The position numbers were made by a program, and so were the translations under genes. Below are positions 53,767-63,212 of a stretch of 64,000 bases of DNA, one piece after another. The stretch spans positions 1 to 64,000 of the forward strand of contig JBHLLI010000003.1 of assembly GCA_048885765.1 (NCBI GenBank), written 5' to 3'. How positions within the stretch are numbered: position 1 is the stretch's first letter; each line of letters opens with the position of its first letter. The notes below the pieces were generated by a model that was not told the origin of the DNA, ran no database searches, and worked only from the letters and a program-made list of their open reading frames with translations. Origin of the DNA: Loki-b32 sp048885765 (GTDB lineage Archaea > Asgardarchaeota > Lokiarchaeia > Sigyniarchaeales > SOKP01).

Positions 53767-55239
53767 GTGGGTTATTTGACAAAAACTAAAGAAAAACAAA
53801 AAAAACAGAAGCCAGCAAAACAAGAAGAAGTAGAGACCAAATCGAATATTATCAAAGCAGTAGTTTTGAGTATATTTGATGAAAACGGTCCATCACCAAA
53901 GATTTTTTGGCCCGATGATTTGGATGAGCAAGCGGGGCTTTTAATCGCAATGAAAACAATTAGTTTATTAATGGGAGATTCTACTTATCAAGATGGCATC
54001 GGAACAGAAGGAGTTAATTATTTTGGAATTCTTCCTTTTCCTGATTTAAAATTAAATGGACTAACTTATTTTTTCTTAATACCTGATGATAAAGCTCGTG
54101 GTAAAGCTCTAGCAGCAACAATTACAGTATTGATTGATGAAAATAACAAAGTATTTTTTTATGAAAATATGAAGTATTTAAGAGTTATCATGGATAAAGC
54201 CGCCACTCAAATCCAGTACAATAAAAGTTTGGATGAACGAGAACTCATTATTGACGAGCTACATAATGAACTCATCGAATTTACCAAAGAATTAAAAGAT
54301 CCTTTTTCTACTAAACGTCAATTGAAAATATTGCTTACCGGATTAGACAAAGCAGGAAAAACAAGCTTTATGCTCGGTATAAAAAGAAAATATTCTGAAA
54401 TTATAAAATCCATGCCCACAAAAGGCGTTGAAAGGACAGAGGAAAATATTTTCGATGAACAAAATTCCCAAATTTCCTTATGGGATTTAGGGGGACAAGA
54501 AAAATATAGAGAAAGATATCTTGAACAAAGTGAAGTATACTTGTATAATATTGATTTAATGTTTTTTTTCATTGATATTCAGGATGTAGAAAGAGTTGAG
54601 GAAGCACTTGATTTATTTAGTAAAATTATAAAAATCTTAATTGAATTAGATGAATTTCCCCCCATTGTCGTTTGTTTAAATAAATTTGATCCGGATCTTA
54701 AGGGTTCTGGTGAAATATTTAAGAGTTTAGAAATTATCGCGGATGCTATTAAGGAAAATTCTGATAGATTTTTTATTAAGATTTTTCAGACAACTATTTT
54801 TGATCATTGGAGTCTTATTTCCGCATACTCTTTTGGTTTATCCCAATTAAGCCCAAATCGTGAATTATTTAGAAATCAATTGAAAAAGTTTGCGAAAAAA
54901 ACCAATTCAGATGCTATTTTACTACTTAATGAAAACGGTTTAATATTATCTAATTTTTCTAAAACAGATATTTCTGGAAAACTTTTTGAGATTATTGCTC
55001 CATATTATAAGAATCTGTATAAAACATTTGAAGAATTTAAATTACTTGATCAGGATTTCATAGTATCATCTGGTATCGCGGATGAATCTATGGAAGTAAT
55101 TTTTAAAAAAATTACTATTGAAAAATATAATTTGTACTTATTACTGTTCTTAGAAAAATCTTTTGAAATTGAAAAAATCGAAAAAAATTTACCAGAATTC
55201 TCGAAAGCTCTTATTGATTTAATTCATACGTACATTTAA
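53767..55239 (+). CDS. longin - Arf/Rag-type GTPase - roadblock-like protein (B)
   Basis: This 490-residue paralogue of the gene at 44417 has a lysine/glutamate-rich N-terminus (1-27), a longin-like domain (28-150, signature GPSPKIFWP), a G domain and a C-terminal roadblock-like domain (about 375-490, DAILLLNENGLILSNF). G1 is GLDKAGKTS at 192-200, G3 WDLGGQ at 239-244 and G4 NKFD. Motifs are all conserved here, unlike in copy A (SKGD). Starts at GTG 53767, or TTG 53776. Copies A and B could form a pair like RagA and RagC. It is separated from the NrdD-like gene by 135 bases. Confidence 0.85.
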   Translation: MGYLTKTKEKQKKQKPAKQEEVETKSNIIKAVVLSIFDENGPSPKIFWPDDLDEQAGLLIAMKTISLLMGDSTYQDGIGTEGVNYFGILPFPDLKLNGLTYFFLIPDDKARGKALAATITVLIDENNKVFFYENMKYLRVIMDKAATQIQYNKSLDERELIIDELHNELIEFTKELKDPFSTKRQLKILLTGLDKAGKTSFMLGIKRKYSEIIKSMPTKGVERTEENIFDEQNSQISLWDLGGQEKYRERYLEQSEVYLYNIDLMFFFIDIQDVERVEEALDLFSKIIKILIELDEFPPIVVCLNKFDPDLKGSGEIFKSLEIIADAIKENSDRFFIKIFQTTIFDHWSLISAYSFGLSQLSPNRELFRNQLKKFAKKTNSDAILLLNENGLILSNFSKTDISGKLFEIIAPYYKNLYKTFEEFKLLDQDFIVSSGIADESMEVIFKKITIEKYNLYLLLFLEKSFEIEKIEKNLPEFSKALIDLIHTYI

Positions 55240-55259
55240 AAAAAAATAAAGAAATTATT

Positions 55260-56549
55260 TTATTTATCATAATAGGGAATTAACTTTTTTCCTCCTCTGC
55301 GTCTTAGTAAGAACATTAATGTAGTTACAGCACCTACTCCTACTATCGTAAAAATAACAAAAATTAAAGGTAATTCACCAGGAGGTCTGAGATTTGTTTC
55401 AATTACAGTTACCTCAATCGTAAATTGAAAGTCATAAGCAGTATGATCACTACATACTGGAGAAGGAACTAATGGGAATTCGGAAATATAATCAAATGGT
55501 GGAGTTGCTCCTGGTAAGTAAAACCAAGCACCTACATTCAAATTAAAACGAAGAAAGTCAATTCCATTAAAATAACCTTCTTTCCAAGTGGGATCACACG
55601 CGATCCAGCCAATTGAGGGTATAAAATATTCAACCCATGCATGTCCAAGTATTTGGTTTGTAAATGACTGAGTTTCAGTTGCTCCTACATAATTAAGATC
55701 GAATAGATATTTATTATCGACCGTAGGACGGTGTGAAGGATATCTACTAATCAAAAACCCAGTAACCTTTCTTGCAGGTATGCTCTGAATTCTTAGGAGG
55801 GTAATCATTAGATCTGAAATATCTGAGCAATCTCCTTTTCGTTGAATATATGCTTCATATGCTCCTATTTCTTGGTTTTGTTCTTCATATTCAATATTTA
55901 TAGCAATCCAATTAAAAATCTCCCTTGCCTTATCAACAGGGTTAGTTAGCGATCCCACTATATCATTTGAGCGTGCTATTAAATCTGGATGACTACAATT
56001 ATAAAAAGTTTCAGTAACATTGTATAAAGTATGTATCTCATCACCTGGATTATAAGATCCTATATCACCACTATCAATATCATTAAAATAGATGTCATTT
56101 AAAGTTATATTATATTTATAATTCACTGTGATTTCTTCCGAATTATCTAATGTTACGTTAAATCTATCATAGGTATTGTTAAATTTATCATTAAATCCCT
56201 CTTCAATCTCACCTCCATCCCACTTAGAAATATTGCTTTCAAGACTCTCAAGTATTTGATAGGGAGGGCAATAGGGGGTCAATGGTGAATTTGGTTGACG
56301 ATCATTTAATCTAGCTACTTTAAAAATATAAGTTTGAGGTGCTACTTTAGTGTGGGTTAATGTATAATTCATCTCTACTTGGTATGAAACGTTTTGAGCA
56401 ATTTGAAAATTGGAAACTCCATTAATCGGAGCAGAAAGTTGAGGAGTTACAGTTATTGTATTAGAAGATATCAAAAGTGATATTCCAATTGTACTAATTG
56501 AAGGAAAAATAATTAAATATAAAAAAACGAAGGTATATTTAGCTTTCAT
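55260..56549 (-). CDS. secreted, membrane-anchored transglutaminase-like protein
   Basis: The 429-residue protein has a signal peptide or anchor (residues 5-28), a transglutaminase-like core and a C-terminal membrane helix (about 395-416) with a basic tail. The core has the triad Cys241 in RKGDCSDISD, His303 in LGHAWVEYF and Asp319 in CDPTW. The part before the core (40-200) has many Asn-x-Ser/Thr sequons, which suggests N-glycosylation outside the cell. Family members are cysteine proteases or transglutaminases. The C-terminus lacks a PGY/PGF motif, so it is not an archaeosortase substrate by this criterion. Confidence 0.82.
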   Translation of the reverse strand: MKAKYTFVFLYLIIFPSISTIGISLLISSNTITVTPQLSAPINGVSNFQIAQNVSYQVEMNYTLTHTKVAPQTYIFKVARLNDRQPNSPLTPYCPPYQILESLESNISKWDGGEIEEGFNDKFNNTYDRFNVTLDNSEEITVNYKYNITLNDIYFNDIDSGDIGSYNPGDEIHTLYNVTETFYNCSHPDLIARSNDIVGSLTNPVDKAREIFNWIAINIEYEEQNQEIGAYEAYIQRKGDCSDISDLMITLLRIQSIPARKVTGFLISRYPSHRPTVDNKYLFDLNYVGATETQSFTNQILGHAWVEYFIPSIGWIACDPTWKEGYFNGIDFLRFNLNVGAWFYLPGATPPFDYISEFPLVPSPVCSDHTAYDFQFTIEVTVIETNLRPPGELPLIFVIFTIVGVGAVTTLMFLLRRRGGKKLIPYYDK

Positions 56550-56660
56550 CTTATAATCATAGAACTTAGATATATGTTATATTAGAAAAAATATTATCTA
56601 TTTTTAATTTTAACCATAAAAAAATTGTAAATTAAGAATAAAAGGGTGAATTTTTATATT

Positions 56661-56670
56661 TTTTATATAA
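56661..56670 (+). promoter_or_regulatory. TATA box for the longin-like gene at 56696
   Basis: TTTTATATAA is centred about 30 bases before the TTG at 56696. No Shine-Dalgarno sequence lies in between, so a leaderless or nearly leaderless mRNA with a TTG start is implied. Confidence 0.35.
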
Positions 56671-56695
56671 TAAATAAATTCTATTTTTTTTAGTC

Positions 56696-57331
56696 TTGAT
56701 TTATAAGATATTTTTAATTGATGCTGATAATGGAATATCACTTGTTGAATCCACATTTAAAGAATTAAAGAAGGTTCAAGATGATATACTTACAGGATTT
56801 TTTAATGCTATTAATACTACTATTGATGTAATTCAAGAAGCGATGTCTAAAGGAAGAAGAGTAAATGAGATGGATAGGATTCTTCAATCTGAGGATTCAA
56901 TAATTTTTATTTATTATCATCCATTATCAAGAATTCTTTTCTGTTCAATTTCAGATGCTGATGATAATTCTGAGAAAATTGAAGATGTAATTCACAAAAT
57001 CGCAAACCGTTTTTGGAAAAAGCACCAATCTGATTTGAAAAATTTTAGGACTACAACAGACAAAAGTAGATTCCAAACTCTAATTGCTGATATTCAGAAT
57101 CTTACAATCGGCGGTCGTATTGCTGAAATTTTTCCAAAATTATTAATTGTTAAAGGAGTACTTGAAAAGGTTCTTTCTATGGGAATGATTGATGAATTTG
57201 ATTTAGAGGTTGCTTTACAATGCACTGGATCAAATTCTCCTCTAAAAATTTCAAGAAATCTAAATAAAAAGCAATCAGATATAACCCCTATTTTACAAAA
57301 ATTAGAACAGCTTGAAATTATTAAAATGTGA
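56696..57331 (+). CDS. longin/roadblock-like protein with winged-helix tail
   Basis: The 211-residue protein has an N-terminal profilin/longin-like domain (about 1-125: IYKIFLIDADNGISLVESTF, SIIFIYYHPLSRILFCSISD). A C-terminal helical region (155-211) ending in winged-helix-like KKQSDITPILQKLEQLEIIK follows. Its layout is the same as that of the membrane-anchored protein at 63213. Such small longin-like domains often bind GTPases. Function unknown. Start is TTG (no ATG is available in the first 48 codons). Confidence 0.65.
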   Translation: MIYKIFLIDADNGISLVESTFKELKKVQDDILTGFFNAINTTIDVIQEAMSKGRRVNEMDRILQSEDSIIFIYYHPLSRILFCSISDADDNSEKIEDVIHKIANRFWKKHQSDLKNFRTTTDKSRFQTLIADIQNLTIGGRIAEIFPKLLIVKGVLEKVLSMGMIDEFDLEVALQCTGSNSPLKISRNLNKKQSDITPILQKLEQLEIIKM

Positions 57332-57434
57332 AAAATATTTTGAAAAGAATATTTACTTTCTACCTCTAAATAGAAAAAAATAAAAATTTTAATAGTTTAT
57401 CAAAATTACATTTTAAAAGATAGTTGATTAAATA

Positions 57435-58028
57435 ATGGAGACAAAGCAAAAAATCATCGCTGAGGTAAAAAGTCCTTCAAAAGATGCTCATCCAAGAGAA
57501 GGCATAGGTTTTTCATTAGGTGAAATTAAACAAGCTGGAAAAGATATTAACATTCTAAAACAATTGAATATTAAAATCGATTATTTTAGAAAATCTGTTC
57601 ATTCAGAGAACATTGCGAAACTTAAATTAATTGAAGTACCAAAGAAAAAAGGAAAAAAGAGAGATCCATTTGTTAAAAAAGAGAAAAAGCGGACAGAATT
57701 TAAACCTATAACTGAGAAAAAGATAATTAAAAAACCAATAAAACCTAAAGTGACTGCCCCAAAACCTACTCCAAAGCCAAAAAAGAAGGAAAAAGTAAAA
57801 CCAATTAAGGAAGAAAAACTGGTAAAAATACCAAAACCTGCAGGCATACCATTAACAGAATTATCAGGCTTAGGAGCAGCAACAGCAAAAAAATTCATTG
57901 AATTAGGAGTTAATACTGTTGAAGATTTACTTAGAGAAAATCTTGATGAATTAGCAACTTTAATTAAAGGTGTTTCTTCAGAAAGAATTACAAAATGGCT
58001 TGAAGAAGGAAAGGAGTTAATAAAATAG
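57435..58028 (+). CDS. rpl13e: ribosomal protein L13e-like N-terminus fused to helix-hairpin-helix domain
   Basis: Residues 1-66 match the archaeal/eukaryotic ribosomal protein L13e core (HPREGIGFSLGEIKQAGKDI, FRKSVHSENIAKLK). A long lysine/proline-rich tether (67-135) follows. Residues 137-197 form helix-hairpin-helix repeats (LTELSGLGAATAKKFIELGV, KGVSSERITKWLEEG), a nucleic-acid-binding unit. L13e is part of the large subunit in eukaryotes and some archaea. The HhH tail probably contacts rRNA or other nucleic acid. Whether it is in the ribosome is not shown by the sequence. Confidence 0.78.
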   Translation: METKQKIIAEVKSPSKDAHPREGIGFSLGEIKQAGKDINILKQLNIKIDYFRKSVHSENIAKLKLIEVPKKKGKKRDPFVKKEKKRTEFKPITEKKIIKKPIKPKVTAPKPTPKPKKKEKVKPIKEEKLVKIPKPAGIPLTELSGLGAATAKKFIELGVNTVEDLLRENLDELATLIKGVSSERITKWLEEGKELIK

Positions 58029-58171
58029 TATCTCTCTTTTTTATATTTATATTGAATTTCGAAGTTAATATTAATTGAAAGTTGATCATCTAATTCAGAA
58101 ATTTTATAAATTTTCAATTTATCTTAGATGTAATTTTAATTTTTGAATTATGAAACAATAATGGGAAGTAT

Positions 58172-58669
58172 ATGGAATATAATTATTTTATATATGACAA
58201 GCCAGAATGTAAAATTAAAATAAATAAAATGCCAAAATGGTTTCAGGAAGTAGAATACGAGGGTGATGAGAATCAAGGATTTATTGTATTAAATTCTCAA
58301 AATGAATATGATGAAATTTGGGGCCCTGAAGCTAAAATGGAGATAAATTGGGAAAAAAAAGAACGAATGAATTTATTTTATTATAAAGAAGTCCAGAATT
58401 CAATAGATGTTTACAATGCAATTGGTCTTGTCGTTACAGAAAAAAATATGGACTGGTTATTGAGCCATGAAATCACATTTTGGTTAGGTCATCGAAATAA
58501 ACTGATTAGAAAACGGCTTTATCATGAAAGAGGAATACATTGTGTATTTTATTGTGATACAACTGAGAGATTGTTTAATATCCATACATCAGTAATTGGA
58601 GACAAATTTGAAAGTTTTAAACCTTACATTATGAAATCATATAATTCAGTAGTGTGCCATGAAATTTAG
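58172..58669 (+). CDS. conserved-looking protein of unknown function
   Basis: The 165-residue soluble protein has no recognised motif. It is rich in Trp and His (MPKWFQEVEYEG, WLLSHEITFWLGHRNK, RGIHCVFYCDTTERLFNIHT). It has no signal peptide or membrane segment. The AATGGGAAG before the ATG gives a weak Shine-Dalgarno. The 3' end overlaps the convergent methyltransferase by 4 bases. Confidence 0.5.
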   Translation: MEYNYFIYDKPECKIKINKMPKWFQEVEYEGDENQGFIVLNSQNEYDEIWGPEAKMEINWEKKERMNLFYYKEVQNSIDVYNAIGLVVTEKNMDWLLSHEITFWLGHRNKLIRKRLYHERGIHCVFYCDTTERLFNIHTSVIGDKFESFKPYIMKSYNSVVCHEI

Positions 58670-59406
58670 GTTTTTTGAGCAAAAACAAAGAAATTATCTT
58701 TTTGAGTAGGTCCACCAGTTATTTTAAATTCTTTAATATTAAATATTCCCATAAGCTTTTTAAGTTCATATTTCGAGAAAAAATGATAAAATCGATCATA
58801 AGTTATATTTTCACTTGAAAGTGTCCAAGGAACATATTTATCTCCAAATTCTTCAAGTCCTTTTTTTCTCTGTTGACTCCTATAATCCATAGTAAAGTTT
58901 CTTTTAATCCAATCCCAAACAAAATAATCTCTAAATTTTGTTTGCCATTTCCGCCATACTGTTAAAATTAAGTTACCTTTATGTTTTAAAATGTCATACA
59001 TTTCAATAAATGCTCTTTTTCTTTCGATTTTCTTCTTAATGTGGTGTATAGTAGCAATTGAGTAGATGGTATCAATTGATTTCTCTCTAATTGGAAGATG
59101 GACAGCATCCGCCTGAATAAGTTGAAAAAATTTCGCCGCATAAGCATTAAAATTTTCATCATTTTTCAAATTCGATTTTGCGATTTTAAGTAAATTAAAG
59201 GAAATGTCAATTCCTATTAATTTATTTGGAGGATTATTCATTAACTTAAAGTTACGCCCATTCGCGCATCCTAAATCTAAACTTTTTCCTTTAAAGACAT
59301 AACCTTTTTTATTTAAAAAATTCAAAAAAAATTGGAGTGGTCTCCATGGTTTTTTGCGCTTTGAATGATAATCATTCGCAAAATTGTTAAAAGAGTAATT
59401 ATCCAT
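58666..59406 (-). CDS. Trm9/ABH8-like SAM-dependent methyltransferase
   Basis: The 246-residue class I methyltransferase has motif I SLDLGCANGRNFKLM and the Trm9-type start FNNFANDYHSKRKKPWRPLQ. Also typical are the DTIYSIATIHHIKKKIERKR motif and the LTVWRKWQ strand. Trm9/ABH8 enzymes methylate wobble uridine derivatives in tRNA (carboxymethyl esters). Eukaryotic Trm9 works with Trm112; no partner gene is seen here. Assignment to tRNA is by sequence resemblance only. Overlaps the unknown gene tail-to-tail. Confidence 0.78.
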   Translation of the reverse strand: MDNYSFNNFANDYHSKRKKPWRPLQFFLNFLNKKGYVFKGKSLDLGCANGRNFKLMNNPPNKLIGIDISFNLLKIAKSNLKNDENFNAYAAKFFQLIQADAVHLPIREKSIDTIYSIATIHHIKKKIERKRAFIEMYDILKHKGNLILTVWRKWQTKFRDYFVWDWIKRNFTMDYRSQQRKKGLEEFGDKYVPWTLSSENITYDRFYHFFSKYELKKLMGIFNIKEFKITGGPTQKDNFFVFAQKT

Positions 59407-59421
59407 AAGAAATTCAATATA

Positions 59422-60696
59422 TTAATTAAAATATGTAATTTTCCCCTGTTCAACCATAATTTTACCATCCTTAATAACATAAAGCAGATTTTTAGGATCT
59501 GTAATTATAGAGATTTCTTTAATTGGATTTTTATTACAAATTATTAAATCTGCAAATTTTCCAGTTTCAACCGATCCAATATTTTCATCTAATCTGATAG
59601 CTTTAGCTGCTTGAATTGTTGCAGCTTGAAGAGCTTGAGTTGAAGACATACCTACATTTTCGATCATATTAATAATCTCATTTGAAGTAGTGCCATGAGG
59701 ATTTCCGGGTGTTCCAGCATCAGTACCAATCGCAAATTGTACACCCTTCTCAAATGCTAATTTATGATTAATGATCATCTGTTTTTGAATTTGTTCTTCT
59801 TTAATCTTTACTTCAGGAGGTAAATGCTTTACAATATCTGGGTTACTAATACCAAAACTTGCTGTTTGAGTTGGTATTAAGAATGTCTGTTTTTCTATCA
59901 TTAACTCAATTGTCTCTTCATCCATAAGGGTTCCATGTTCGATAGTATCCACATTTGCTTCTACAGCTTTATATATTCCTTGCTTACCGTGAGCGTGACA
60001 TGCGACATGCATCCCTAATCTATGAGCTTCCTCTGTCATAGCTAGTAACTCATCTAGTAAGAAAAGACTTGTATCAACTTTAGATGCCATACCATGTAAT
60101 ACACCTCCAGTTGTGACTGTCTTAATAAAATTCGAACCAGAACGCTTTCTGTCTCGAACTGCATGTTTTATTCCATCTATACCGGTTTTAACCTCACCTA
60201 GTTTCCCATAATACTCTATTACTTCAAGTGGTCCAATTACTTCTTGATTACCCCATTGAGTAATAGGAAGATTTGCAATAACTAATCTGGGGCCAGCTAA
60301 TGCACCACTATCAAAAATCCTCCGTAATGACGGCCCCCAGTCAGGGAGACTCCCACAGTCTCTCAAGCAAGTAAAGCCATTAATTAAATGTCTTTGAGCA
60401 TTTTGTAAAGCATAGTAATGCCACATTGCCTTCGTTGTTCTGAGATATTTTCTTTCATAATCAGGTTCTGCAGTGCTATCAAGATGAACATGACAATCAA
60501 TCAAACCGGGGATAATAAATTTTCCTTTAGCGTTGATAATTTCATCATCTGATTCTTTCTCAAAAGCATCATCCTCTCCACACCATTGAATTTTATTATC
60601 AAATATTACAATAGTTTGATTTTCTTTTATTTTCCCTTTAACAGAATCAAAAATATTTCCCGCTTTAATAATCAATCTAGAACTTTCTTGAGCCAT
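59422..60696 (-). CDS. metal-dependent amidohydrolase (imidazolonepropionase-like)
   Basis: The 424-residue TIM-barrel enzyme has the N-terminal beta-sandwich start, then DCHVHLDS (metal HxH), the NFIKTVTTGG region, CHAHGKQGI, TIEHGTLMDE and FAIGTDAGTPGNPHGTTSNE (catalytic Asp). It ends with GSVETGKFADLIICNKNP. Family members are Zn-dependent hydrolases of cyclic amides or dipeptides (imidazolonepropionase or Xaa-Pro-type prolidase-like). The substrate is not inferred. It is monocistronic on this strand, with the Trm9-like gene 15 bases downstream in the same direction. Confidence 0.86.
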   Translation of the reverse strand: MAQESSRLIIKAGNIFDSVKGKIKENQTIVIFDNKIQWCGEDDAFEKESDDEIINAKGKFIIPGLIDCHVHLDSTAEPDYERKYLRTTKAMWHYYALQNAQRHLINGFTCLRDCGSLPDWGPSLRRIFDSGALAGPRLVIANLPITQWGNQEVIGPLEVIEYYGKLGEVKTGIDGIKHAVRDRKRSGSNFIKTVTTGGVLHGMASKVDTSLFLLDELLAMTEEAHRLGMHVACHAHGKQGIYKAVEANVDTIEHGTLMDEETIELMIEKQTFLIPTQTASFGISNPDIVKHLPPEVKIKEEQIQKQMIINHKLAFEKGVQFAIGTDAGTPGNPHGTTSNEIINMIENVGMSSTQALQAATIQAAKAIRLDENIGSVETGKFADLIICNKNPIKEISIITDPKNLLYVIKDGKIMVEQGKITYFN

Positions 60697-60825
60697 ATTA
60701 ATGAAATTAATATCCTTCAGATAATAAAGATTACCAACAAGGAAAAAAATAAATATACAAAAACATAATAAATTTGATAAATAATTCTCAATATATACTA
60801 TTGAATGAAATAAGAATATTTAGAC

Positions 60826-62478
60826 ATGAAAGAAATTACTGACATCCTGTCTGTCTTTTTCAATATCTTTAGAAACGACCTTCTCGAATACTATCAGAAA
60901 AGTCGTTCTTATTTAAAAGATCTAATTATATATAAAAAAATCAATTTAACTAAGAAATTTGATACTGAAAATGAAAATCAAGTACAAATTGATTTAGAAC
61001 AAATTCTAAAAGCTATAAAAACTGGATTGAATACAATTGGGATTCCAATAGAACAGTTAAATGAGTATCAAAAGGATTTCTTGAAGAATGTGTCTACTGA
61101 GATGAATAAACTTTCCGATTATAATTCATATTTTGAATTATATTTACAAAGATATGCTAATATTCTTTTATTAGATATTTTATTTGATTATTTACTCAAT
61201 ATTGATGAGAAAAAATTAGAGAATGTAAATTTGTTTGATTTATTACCTCCATACTTTATTTCAAAATTAAATGAATTCAAAAGGAGCCATTTTAATAATA
61301 TTGAAATAGTAGAAACTTTTAAACAGAAAAATTATAAGAAATTTATTAATTTCACAGATTTAACTATAGTTAAGCCTGAAGAGGGCCCTAGTGACAACAT
61401 CTTAAACCAATTGCGTGAAGCAAAAGAAGGTTTTATCGAAACACTTAAAACTCCAAAGAAAGAGTTATTAAAACAATCAATTGATACCATAAAGAACGAT
61501 ATTATTTTAGGTGAAGATATATCTCGACCAAAAGTTAGCAAACCGGTTCCGCAAATCGAAAAGAGCCTAGATCTTGTGTTAAATACTAATACATTTATAG
61601 ATTACTTTGGAAACTTTATACCGATACATCATGGAATAATTAATAAAATTAAAGTAGATAAATTGAGTCTTATTAATTTAAAAGTTGTTAATCTTGAATT
61701 TTTTGATTTAGAAAATTTATATTATTATATTTCCATCCTTAAAATGCTTAACATTGAAATCCCATTTACCCAGCCTGAAATCATAGAGATTATTAAGAAA
61801 TATGTAAATAGTTGGGTATTTAGCTCTTCAATAAATAATGTACCAGATTCGATTAACATTTTCTATGGGCTTGCTATTTTTCTAGAATTAAATTTGCTAA
61901 ACAAAACAGATATTATCGATTTACAGGAAATAATTAATTTTATCAAAAACGGATTAGAATTGGCAGTTCCAGAAAAATTGCAATTAAATCTCTATTCTAT
62001 TTTATGTATCAAACTGATAATGAAAATACAAAAAAAGCGACTAAATCAACAAATCAATATAGGTTCGATATTTGATTTAGACTTAAAAGAATACAGAAAC
62101 TTTAAGCCAACTCTCGATATGTATCATCATTTAACAATATTAAAGATTACAGGAAAAGAAGAAATTATAAATAAACTAAAATTATTGTATGCGGAAGAAA
62201 TAAAGAAAATAATTCTCCCAAATGGATCTATTGATGATTTAGTAACCGAATCATCTAGAGCCTTATTAATTCTAGATTTACTTGATTTAAAACAATATGA
62301 AAATGAGTTATGGAATAATATATCTAATTACATTTTAACAAAGACAGAATTTTTTACAACGGAGAATCTTGATTCAAGATTTAATTGGCGAAGTGATGCA
62401 TTTGCTTTTAAAATAGAATTACAAATGTTATATTGGGCATTGTTAGCATTTACTATATATTCTTATAGAACTAATTAG
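60826..62478 (+). CDS. large alpha-helical protein of unknown function
   Basis: The 550-residue soluble protein is nearly all helical, with low-complexity lysine/isoleucine-rich composition. The C-terminal half (300-550) shows repeats of about 45-55 residues with paired helices (IYYYISILKMLNIE, FYGLAIFLELNLLN, LYSILCIKLIMK) that are reminiscent of the alpha-alpha toroids of prenyltransferases and terpene cyclases. No cysteine/histidine metal site or DxDD motif is seen. A possible TATA box (TATATACTA at 60792) is 30 bases before the ATG. Function is not assigned. Confidence 0.5.
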   Translation: MKEITDILSVFFNIFRNDLLEYYQKSRSYLKDLIIYKKINLTKKFDTENENQVQIDLEQILKAIKTGLNTIGIPIEQLNEYQKDFLKNVSTEMNKLSDYNSYFELYLQRYANILLLDILFDYLLNIDEKKLENVNLFDLLPPYFISKLNEFKRSHFNNIEIVETFKQKNYKKFINFTDLTIVKPEEGPSDNILNQLREAKEGFIETLKTPKKELLKQSIDTIKNDIILGEDISRPKVSKPVPQIEKSLDLVLNTNTFIDYFGNFIPIHHGIINKIKVDKLSLINLKVVNLEFFDLENLYYYISILKMLNIEIPFTQPEIIEIIKKYVNSWVFSSSINNVPDSINIFYGLAIFLELNLLNKTDIIDLQEIINFIKNGLELAVPEKLQLNLYSILCIKLIMKIQKKRLNQQINIGSIFDLDLKEYRNFKPTLDMYHHLTILKITGKEEIINKLKLLYAEEIKKIILPNGSIDDLVTESSRALLILDLLDLKQYENELWNNISNYILTKTEFFTTENLDSRFNWRSDAFAFKIELQMLYWALLAFTIYSYRTN

Positions 62479-62551
62479 GGATAATGTTTTTCTAATCTTT
62501 TAAATTATCCAATTTATAAACAATAATTCCATTTTAAATTTAATTTGAGTA

Positions 62552-63172
62552 TTAAGGATTCTCTAAATTAAAAATTGAAAGGAGAAATTTCTTAGCTGTT
62601 GGAGTAATCTTCCCTTTTTCAACAGATTCATTCCAACTTTTTACTAATAAAAAATTTTTTTCTAATTCTTCTAAAGCTATTTTTCCTAAATTTTTCCAAT
62701 CTTCAATGTTAATCAATGGAGATTCACCACTAATACCGGGACAATATTTTTTCCCCTTCTCAGTATAAAATATTTTTACTTTATTTTTATTTTGACTTTT
62801 CTTCTCATCTAATATTCCAAATGTAAATGGAAATGTTCGACATAGCATTGGTCTTAAATTGTAAATTAAACATTTCTTATTTTTCGAATTATAAAAATAA
62901 CAGCCTCCCAAACTATTTTTACGAAGAGCTACAAATGCTAAACCTTTTTCAGTTTCTATTGGAGCAATTACCATTCTTTTTCTTTCATCTTTAGTAATTT
63001 TTTTATCAAAAATATAAAATCCAAGTAAATTTAGCACTTCATTGAGATCCAATTTCAAGCCATTTTTGATTTTTAATATATCAAGATATGTTAAATTCAC
63101 AAGTGTATCTTTATCAGTACAACAATTGCCACATTTTATACAATTAAATCTTAAATTCTTCAAAACATTCAT
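62552..63172 (-). CDS. YkgJ-like cysteine cluster protein (B)
   Basis: This 206-residue protein carries FNCIKCGNCCTDKDT (CxxCxxCC type) and KKCLIYNLRPMLCRTFPFTF as in the YkgJ metal-binding family, with a GCYFYNSKNKK linker. The expected first and last cysteines are all present. Function is uncertain; related proteins are probably redox or metal handling. It is 40 bases after the longin-like gene at 63213 on the same strand. It is shorter than the copy at 40673 and lacks its charged ends. Confidence 0.8.
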   Translation of the reverse strand: MNVLKNLRFNCIKCGNCCTDKDTLVNLTYLDILKIKNGLKLDLNEVLNLLGFYIFDKKITKDERKRMVIAPIETEKGLAFVALRKNSLGGCYFYNSKNKKCLIYNLRPMLCRTFPFTFGILDEKKSQNKNKVKIFYTEKGKKYCPGISGESPLINIEDWKNLGKIALEELEKNFLLVKSWNESVEKGKITPTAKKFLLSIFNLENP

Positions 63173-63212
63173 TGGAAAAATAAAAGAAAAAAAAAGATAA
63201 TTTTTATAAAAA

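Noticed and set aside
55260..56549. transglutaminase-like protein as a second archaeosortase substrate
   Set aside because: It has a C-terminal membrane helix and basic tail but no PGY/PGF-type motif before the helix, so it is read as a simple membrane anchor.
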